Shown here: piece by piece, positions 26,818-32,057 of the stretch
Numbering within the stretch: position 1 is the stretch's first letter
How the letters are laid out: each line of letters starts with the position of its first letter
DNA from: Sphingomonadaceae bacterium
GTDB lineage: Bacteria; Pseudomonadota; Alphaproteobacteria; Sphingomonadales; Sphingomonadaceae
Assembly: GCA_947473355.1 (NCBI GenBank)
Contig: CANJCQ010000049.1
Span: 1 to 32,057 of the forward strand
Reading direction: 5' to 3'
DNA: 32,057 nucleotides
The notes under the pieces: model-generated
What the model saw: only the letters and a program-made list of their open reading frames with translations
Told to the model about the DNA's origin: nothing
The model's database searches: none
Translations under genes and position numbers: made by a program

Positions 26818-29436
26818 TTAACGATCAGTGCCTGCTTCGCGCTTTAGGTCATACAGCAGATCGAGTGCCTCGCGCGGGCTGAGCGCGTCGATATCGAGAT
26901 CGATCAGGCGATCACGCAAGCTGTCGAGCTTCTCCTCCACTGCATCGAGCGCGGCGGCGAACAGCGGCAGATCGCCGAGGTCTGCGGCCAGCCCGCCGGT
27001 TTCGGCGCGGCCTTTCTCGAGCCGCCCCAGCACTTCCTTGGCCCGCGCCAGAACCGGCGCAGAAATCCCCGCCAGCCGCGCAACGGCGAGGCCATAAGAG
27101 CGATCCGCCGGCCCCTCGCTGACTTCGTGCAGCAGTACGAGATCGCCCTTCCATTCGCGCGCGCGAACATGGTGCAGGCTCAGCGCCTCGCATGTGTCGG
27201 CGAGGCGGGCCAGTTCGTGGTAGTGGGTGGCGAACAGGCATCGGCAGCGGTTTTGCCCGTGTACGGCTTCGGCCACGGCCCAGGCCAACGCCAGCCCGTC
27301 ATAGGTCGAGGTGCCGCGTCCGACTTCGTCAAGGATGACGAAACTGCGCTCCGTCGCCTGAGAGAGAATGGCAGCAGTCTCGACCATTTCGACCATGAAA
27401 GTCGAGCGGCCGCGCGCGAGATTGTCCGAAGCGCCGACCCGGCTGAACAGGCGATCGACCAGGCCGATCGTGGCACTCGTCGCGGGCACGAAGCCGCCCG
27501 CCTGGGCCAGCAGCACGATCAGCGCATTCTGCCGCAGGAAGGTCGATTTGCCGCCCATGTTGGGCCCGCCAAGCAGCCAAAGCCGGTCCTCGGGGGCAAG
27601 CCTGCAATCGTTTGCGATGAAGCGCTGGCCCCCCCCATTTCCGGTGGGCGCCGCCAGTGCCGCCTCGACCACCGGATGGCGGCCACCTTCGATTTCCAGC
27701 ACTGGCTCAAGCGCGATATGCGGGAGGCACCAGCCGCCTTCTGCCGCGCGCTCGGCTTGACCCGCTGCGACATCAATGCGCGCCAGCGCCTGGGCGGTTT
27801 GAGCTATGGTGAGCCGAGCGGCAAGCGCCTCGCCCACCAGTTCCTCAAAATGCGCTTCCTCGGCGGCGAGTGCGTGTTCGCCGGCCTCGGCGATGCGGCT
27901 GGCTTCCTCGTGCAGCGCGACGGCGTTGAACCGCATTGCGCCGGCCATGGTCTGGCGATGGGTAAAGCCGCTGTCCGCTTCCATGAGCCGGTCGGCAGAT
28001 CGCGCAGGAACCTCGATGAAATAGCCGAGCACGCCGTTGTGGCGGATCTTGAGCGCGGCGACTCCGGTCTCGTCGCGGTATTTCGCCTCCAGTGCGGCGA
28101 TCGCGCGGCGGGCATTGCCGGAAGTCTGGCGCAGCGCGTCGAGCGCGTGATCATAGCCCTCAGCGATAAAGCCGCCTTGCGCTCGTTCGGTAGGCGGCGC
28201 GGCGACCAGTGCGTGGGTGTAGAGTTCGACCAGCGCGCCGTGCCCGGTCAAGGCCGGGAGTAGAAGTTCCAGCAGTGCCGGGCGGTCTGACCTGGTCCGG
28301 AGATGATCGTGCAGCCGGCGTGCTTCGCCTAGCCCGTCGCGCAACTGGCCAAGATCGCGGGGGCTGCCGCGCCCTGCGACAATCCGGCCCAGCGCGCGCC
28401 CGATATCGGGTAAGGCGCGAAGCACAGTGCGCAGATCTTCGCGCAGCAAGGGATCGCCCAGCAGCCACTGCACCAGTTCGAGCCGTTCGCGGATCGCGTT
28501 CACATTGGTCAGCGGGGCTGACAGATCATCGGCCAGTTGCCGCGCGCCTGCGCCGGTCACGCAGCGGTCGATGGCGTCAATCAGGCTGCCCTTGCGCGTG
28601 CCCTGAGTGCTGGTGAGCACTTCGAGGCTGGCCCGGGTCGCCTCGTCCATCGCCAGATGCGCCTCGCCCGAGCGCGCGATGGGGGGCAACAGCAGTGGCA
28701 GCGATCCGCGCCCGGCATGTTCGAGATAGGCAATCAGGCCGCCTGCCGCTGCCAGCATGGCGCGGGTGAAGCTGCCGAAGCCATCGAGCGTCGCTACCCC
28801 GTGCGCCGTTTTCAGCCGCGCTTCGCCGCTGTCGCTGGCAAAGTCGCGGGCGGGGCGCATGGTGGCGGCGTCAGGCGCGCTGTCCCAGCCTTCGGGCACA
28901 ACGACCTCACTCGCCCCCAGCCGTGCCAGTGCCGAGCCGAGCAGATCGGGCGCGCATTCTTCCAGCTCCATCCGCCCGGTCGAAATATCGCATGCGGCAA
29001 GCCCGATCACCCCGCGCATCTCGCAGACTGCCGCCAGAACATTGGCCCGGCGCGGCTCCAGCAGCGCCTCCTCTGTCAGCGTGCCTGCGGTGACGAAGCG
29101 GACGATATCGCGCGCCACCAGTGCCTTCGATCCGCCGCGCTGCTTCGCCTGCGCGGGGCTTTCGACTTGCTCGGCAATCGCCACCCGGCAGCCCGCCTTG
29201 ATCAGCCGCGCCAGATAACCCTCCGCCGCGTGCACCGGCACGCCGCACATCGGGATGGGCTGACCGAGGTGTTCGCCCCGGCTGGTCAGCGCAATATCGA
29301 GGATTTGCGCGGCTGCCCTGGCGTCATCGAAGAACAGTTCGAAAAAATCGCCCATCCGGTAAAACAGCAGACAATCGCCCGCCTCGGCCTTGAGACCAAG
29401 GTATTGCGTCATCATCGGGGTGGTGGAGCCGTGCAT
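26818..29436 (-). CDS. mutS: DNA mismatch repair protein MutS
   Basis: An 872-residue MutS, the mismatch-recognition ATPase. The mismatch-binding Phe-x-Glu motif is in MGDFFELF (Phe31/Glu33). Connector, lever and clamp domains follow, then the ATPase with Walker [10 protein letters not shown], Walker [16 protein letters not shown] and a helix-turn-helix dimer end. Length is normal. The frame is open back to 29568, which would invade the malic enzyme gene; ATG 29436 gives the expected short N terminus. The Shine-Dalgarno is weak (GGAT). Confidence 0.95.
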   Translation of the reverse strand: MHGSTTPMMTQYLGLKAEAGDCLLFYRMGDFFELFFDDARAAAQILDIALTSRGEHLGQPIPMCGVPVHAAEGYLARLIKAGCRVAIAEQVESPAQAKQRGGSKALVARDIVRFVTAGTLTEEALLEPRRANVLAAVCEMRGVIGLAACDISTGRMELEECAPDLLGSALARLGASEVVVPEGWDSAPDAATMRPARDFASDSGEARLKTAHGVATLDGFGSFTRAMLAAAGGLIAYLEHAGRGSLPLLLPPIARSGEAHLAMDEATRASLEVLTSTQGTRKGSLIDAIDRCVTGAGARQLADDLSAPLTNVNAIRERLELVQWLLGDPLLREDLRTVLRALPDIGRALGRIVAGRGSPRDLGQLRDGLGEARRLHDHLRTRSDRPALLELLLPALTGHGALVELYTHALVAAPPTERAQGGFIAEGYDHALDALRQTSGNARRAIAALEAKYRDETGVAALKIRHNGVLGYFIEVPARSADRLMEADSGFTHRQTMAGAMRFNAVALHEEASRIAEAGEHALAAEEAHFEELVGEALAARLTIAQTAQALARIDVAAGQAERAAEGGWCLPHIALEPVLEIEGGRHPVVEAALAAPTGNGGGQRFIANDCRLAPEDRLWLLGGPNMGGKSTFLRQNALIVLLAQAGGFVPATSATIGLVDRLFSRVGASDNLARGRSTFMVEMVETAAILSQATERSFVILDEVGRGTSTYDGLALAWAVAEAVHGQNRCRCLFATHYHELARLADTCEALSLHHVRAREWKGDLVLLHEVSEGPADRSYGLAVARLAGISAPVLARAKEVLGRLEKGRAETGGLAADLGDLPLFAAALDAVEEKLDSLRDRLIDLDIDALSPREALDLLYDLKREAGTDR

Positions 29437-29466
29437 TGCAAATCCGGTTTGCGATGCTTCTTCCGA

Positions 29467-29479
29467 TTCGCAAAGCGAA
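29467..29479. promoter_or_regulatory. Short inverted repeat between mutS and the malic enzyme gene
   Basis: TTCGCAAAGCGAA is a 5-3-5 perfect inverted repeat in the 112-nt divergent intergenic region. Position would suit a regulator binding site for either gene, but 5-bp arms can arise by chance. Confidence 0.3.
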
Positions 29480-29548
29480 ACGGTCCAGCTTTCCCCTATC
29501 GCGGCGCGCCAACCTCGGTTAGGGGCGAAGCGATTCAGGAGATTAACG

Positions 29549-31825
29549 GTGTCCGAAGAAAGCCCCACTACTGAAAGCAGCGTCAGTTTTACCGACCGCG
29601 AAGCGCTGTTCTATCACAAGACCATTCGCCCGGGAAAAATCGAGATCATCGCCTCCAAGCCGATGGCGACCCAGCGCGATCTGAGCCTGGCCTATTCGCC
29701 TGGCGTCGCGGTGCCGGTGCAGGCGATCTACGACAATCCCGCCGATGCCTATGAATATACCGCCAAGGGCAACCTCGTCGCGGTGATCACCAATGGCACG
29801 GCCATTCTCGGTATGGGCAATCTCGGTGCGCTGGCAAGCAAGCCGGTGATGGAAGGCAAGGCAGTGCTGTTCAAGCGCTTCGCCGATGTCGATTCGATCG
29901 ATATCGAGCTCAACAGCGAAGATCCCGAGGCGCTGATCGAGGCCATCGCGATGATGGAGCCCAGCTTCGGCGGTATCAACCTTGAGGATATCAAGGCCCC
30001 CGAATGCTTCATCATCGAGCAGACCCTGCGCGAGCGGATGAAGATCCCGGTGATGCACGACGACCAGCACGGCACTGCGATCATCGCTGCCGCTGGCCTC
30101 GTCAACGCCTGCCTGATCACCAATCGCAAGTTTGAAGACATCAAGGTTGTGGTCAATGGGGCAGGGGCCTCGGCCATTGCCTGCACCTCGCTGATCAAGT
30201 CGATGGGCGTACGCCATGAGAACGTCATCATGTGCGACAGCAAGGGCGTGATCTGGAAAGGCCGCGAAGGCGTCGACCAGTTCAAGTCGGCCCATGCCAT
30301 CGATACCGACAAGCGCACGCTGGCCGAAGCGGTGGTCGGCACCGACGTGTTCCTCGGCCTCTCGGTCGCAGGCGCGATGTCGCAGGATATGGTCAAGACC
30401 ATGGCCAAGGATCCGATCATCTTCGCCATGGCGAACCCCGATCCGGAAATCACCCCGCCCGATGCCATGGCCGTGCGCCCCGATGCCATCGTTGCCACTG
30501 GCCGGTCGGACTATCCCAACCAGGTCAACAATGTCCTCGGCTTCCCCTTCATCTTCCGCGGCGCGCTCGATGTGCGGGCAACTGCGATCAACGAGGAGAT
30601 GAAGATTGCCGCCGCCAAGGCTATTGCGGAGCTGGCTCGTGAGCAGGTGCCCGAGGAAGTTGCGGTTGCCTATGGCAAGACTCAGCAATTCGGCCGTGCC
30701 TATATCATCCCGGCGCCGTTCGATCCGCGCCTGATGGAAGTAGTGCCAAGTGCTGTCGCCAAGGCGGCAATGGATTCGGGCGTGGCGCAGAAGCCGATCG
30801 AGGATTTCGACGCCTATCGCCACAGCCTCAAGGCCCGGCTCAACCCCACGACCTCAGTGCTCACGCAGGTCTATGATCAGGTCAAGGCGAACCCAAAGCG
30901 GGTGATCTTTGCCGAGGCGGAAAACGACGTCGTGCTGCGCGCGGCCATTCAATACCGCGATTTCGGCTATGGCGATCCGGTGCTGGTCGGGCGCACGGAC
31001 GCTGTGCTTGCCAAGATGGCTGAGCTCGGCGTGCAGGATCCCGAAAGCTACGAGATCCAGAATTCGGCGACATCGCCGCATGTCGCGGCCATGGTCGAAA
31101 TGCTCTATGAGCGGCTGCAGCGGCGCGGCTTCCTGCAGCGCGACGTGCAGCGCATGGTAAATCAGGATCGCAACGTCTTTGCATCCGGCCTGCTCAAGCT
31201 CGGTGTTGGCGATGCCCTGATCACCGGCATGACCCGCACTTTCGCGCAGACCATGCAGGAAGTCCGCCATGTGCTCGATCCCAAAGAGGGCCAGGTGCCA
31301 TTCGGCATCCACCTGATGATCGCCAAGAATTCGACCGTGTTCCTCGCCGATACCACGGTGAACGAACGCCCCAGCGCCGAAGACCTCGCCGTTATCGCAA
31401 CGCAGACCGCTGCCGTCGCGCGCCGTCTGGGCCATGAACCGCGCGTTGCCTTCCTCAGCTTCTCGACCTTCGGCAACCCCTCGGGCAAGTGGCTGGAGCC
31501 AATACGTGGTGCGGTGGCTATCCTCGACGCAAAGAAGCAGGCTTTCGAATATGAAGGCGAACTGGCGCCAGATGCTGCGCTCAACCCCAATGTCATGAAG
31601 AACTACCCGTTCAGCCGCCTGACCGCGCCAGCCAACGTGCTGGTCATGCCGGGGCTGCAATCAGCCAATATCTCGGCCAAGCTGCTGCGCGAACTGGCGG
31701 GCAATGCCACCATCGGCCCGATGCTGATCGGCATGGAAAAGCCGGTCCAGATCGCCCCGATGACTGCGATTGCGCCCGATGTGCTGACCTTGGCCGTGCT
31801 GGCGGCGGCGGGCGTTTGTGGGTGA
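29549..31825 (+). CDS. maeB: NADP-dependent malic enzyme with C-terminal phosphotransacetylase-like domain
   Basis: A 758-residue MaeB-type fusion that decarboxylates malate to pyruvate. The malic enzyme part (about 1-430) has the catalytic Tyr region [10 protein letters not shown], Lys region [13 protein letters not shown], metal-site [10 protein letters not shown] and the nucleotide fold [13 protein letters not shown]. The remaining 320 residues are a phosphotransacetylase-like domain, regulatory in known MaeB proteins (acetyl-CoA sensing). GTG at 29549 has AGGAG 8 nt upstream, so it is taken over longer in-frame starts. Confidence 0.94.
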   Translation: MSEESPTTESSVSFTDREALFYHKTIRPGKIEIIASKPMATQRDLSLAYSPGVAVPVQAIYDNPADAYEYTAKGNLVAVITNGTAILGMGNLGALASKPVMEGKAVLFKRFADVDSIDIELNSEDPEALIEAIAMMEPSFGGINLEDIKAPECFIIEQTLRERMKIPVMHDDQHGTAIIAAAGLVNACLITNRKFEDIKVVVNGAGASAIACTSLIKSMGVRHENVIMCDSKGVIWKGREGVDQFKSAHAIDTDKRTLAEAVVGTDVFLGLSVAGAMSQDMVKTMAKDPIIFAMANPDPEITPPDAMAVRPDAIVATGRSDYPNQVNNVLGFPFIFRGALDVRATAINEEMKIAAAKAIAELAREQVPEEVAVAYGKTQQFGRAYIIPAPFDPRLMEVVPSAVAKAAMDSGVAQKPIEDFDAYRHSLKARLNPTTSVLTQVYDQVKANPKRVIFAEAENDVVLRAAIQYRDFGYGDPVLVGRTDAVLAKMAELGVQDPESYEIQNSATSPHVAAMVEMLYERLQRRGFLQRDVQRMVNQDRNVFASGLLKLGVGDALITGMTRTFAQTMQEVRHVLDPKEGQVPFGIHLMIAKNSTVFLADTTVNERPSAEDLAVIATQTAAVARRLGHEPRVAFLSFSTFGNPSGKWLEPIRGAVAILDAKKQAFEYEGELAPDAALNPNVMKNYPFSRLTAPANVLVMPGLQSANISAKLLRELAGNATIGPMLIGMEKPVQIAPMTAIAPDVLTLAVLAAAGVCG

Positions 31826-31912
31826 TTGTCAGCCTGGCAGCATTCTTCGTGGCAAGGTCTAAGTAGTTGCCCTGATAATAATTTGCTTGTCAGTGAATAG
31901 TTTACGGGCTTA

Positions 31913-32057
31913 GGGTCAGGACTCATTGATCACAACCAGAAGATGACGGTAGCGGCGATTGCGATGGCGGACATGAAGGTGTGGGCGCAGCGATCATATC
32001 GGGTGTGAATGCGCCGCCAGTCCTTGATTTTGGCGAACAGGTTTTCGATCAAGTGCC
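31913..32057 (-). mobile_element. End of an IS5-family insertion sequence (runs off the window)
   Basis: The 3' end of an IS5-family transposase enters from the right edge. The outer boundary is set only approximately near GGGTCAGGACTC, just outside the stop codon, because the opposite terminal repeat is beyond the window. The preceding stretch 31826-31912 is AT-richer than the neighbours. Confidence 0.65.
31930..32057 (-). CDS. IS5-family transposase, C-terminal part (cut by the window edge)
   Basis: About 42 codons are readable on the minus strand, ending in TGA at 31932-31930. The peptide contains ENLFAKIKDWRRIHTRYD then CAHTFMSAIAIAATVIFWL, which is the typical end of DDE transposases of the IS5/IS427 group, including the E of the DDE triad in ENLFAKIK. 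The rest of the gene lies outside the window, so whether the element is intact cannot be told. Confidence 0.85.
   Translation of the reverse strand, partial: HLIENLFAKIKDWRRIHTRYDRCAHTFMSAIAIAATVIFWL

Noticed and set aside
29543..30823. 426-codon minus-strand frame opposite the malic enzyme
   Set aside because: His/Asp-rich antisense shadow of a clear enzyme gene.
31851..31871. GGCAA/TTGCC hairpin after maeB as a terminator
   Set aside because: Only 5-bp arms, an 11-nt loop and no T-run; too weak to call.

Overview
The window is GC-rich chromosomal DNA with tight operons (ATGA and 1-4 nt junctions), many GTG/TTG starts, long antisense shadow frames and a CTTGTCGAAG-type interspersed repeat. 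Gene content suggests an alphaproteobacterium, most likely Sphingomonadales (Erythrobacter/Novosphingobium-like). This is inferred from protein flavour and gene order; no 16S or other marker is present. No tRNA, rRNA, CRISPR array or phage block was seen, and no gene-free stretch exceeds 300 bases.

Layout: 1-79 holds a strong hairpin/REP-like element. 80-4391 (minus) is a three-gene CoA operon: SDR dehydrogenase, thiolase-like protein without the usual nucleophile Cys, and a fused ADP-forming acyl-CoA synthetase. 4514-7619 (minus) is a CpdA-like phosphodiesterase followed after 1 nt by a CHASE2-class III adenylate cyclase. Divergent from it, 7729-14705 (plus) is an efflux operon of the cecR-ybhG-ybhF-ybhS-ybhR type plus a NodT-family outer-membrane lipoprotein. 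A perfect palindrome sits inside the promoter of its TetR regulator.

14800-17195 holds an LLM-class flavin oxidoreductase (plus) converging on a sulfite dehydrogenase pair, SorA-like and SorB-like (minus). 17297-17706 holds two small overlapping ORFs of unknown function. 17727-24400 (minus) is a housekeeping group: ABC-F ATPase with a small partner, UPF0178 protein, DEAD-box helicase with a DbpA-type RNA-binding domain and a Gly/Lys/Phe repeat tail, MOSC protein, small membrane protein and HNH endonuclease. 24519-26180 (plus) is gluQ, a HIG1-like membrane protein and a PduO-type cobalamin adenosyltransferase. A paired inverted repeat separates this operon from two convergent small membrane-protein genes and mutS (minus). 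A malic enzyme-phosphotransacetylase fusion follows (plus), and the window ends inside an IS5-family transposase.

Most of the window is ordinary core genome. The items most worth a second look are the coupled cAMP synthesis/degradation pair, the apparently leaderless self-regulated TetR gene, the asymmetric double ATPase of the exporter, the Cys-less thiolase-like protein and the small uncharacterised ORFs. I did not find a convincing, wholly new multigene system.
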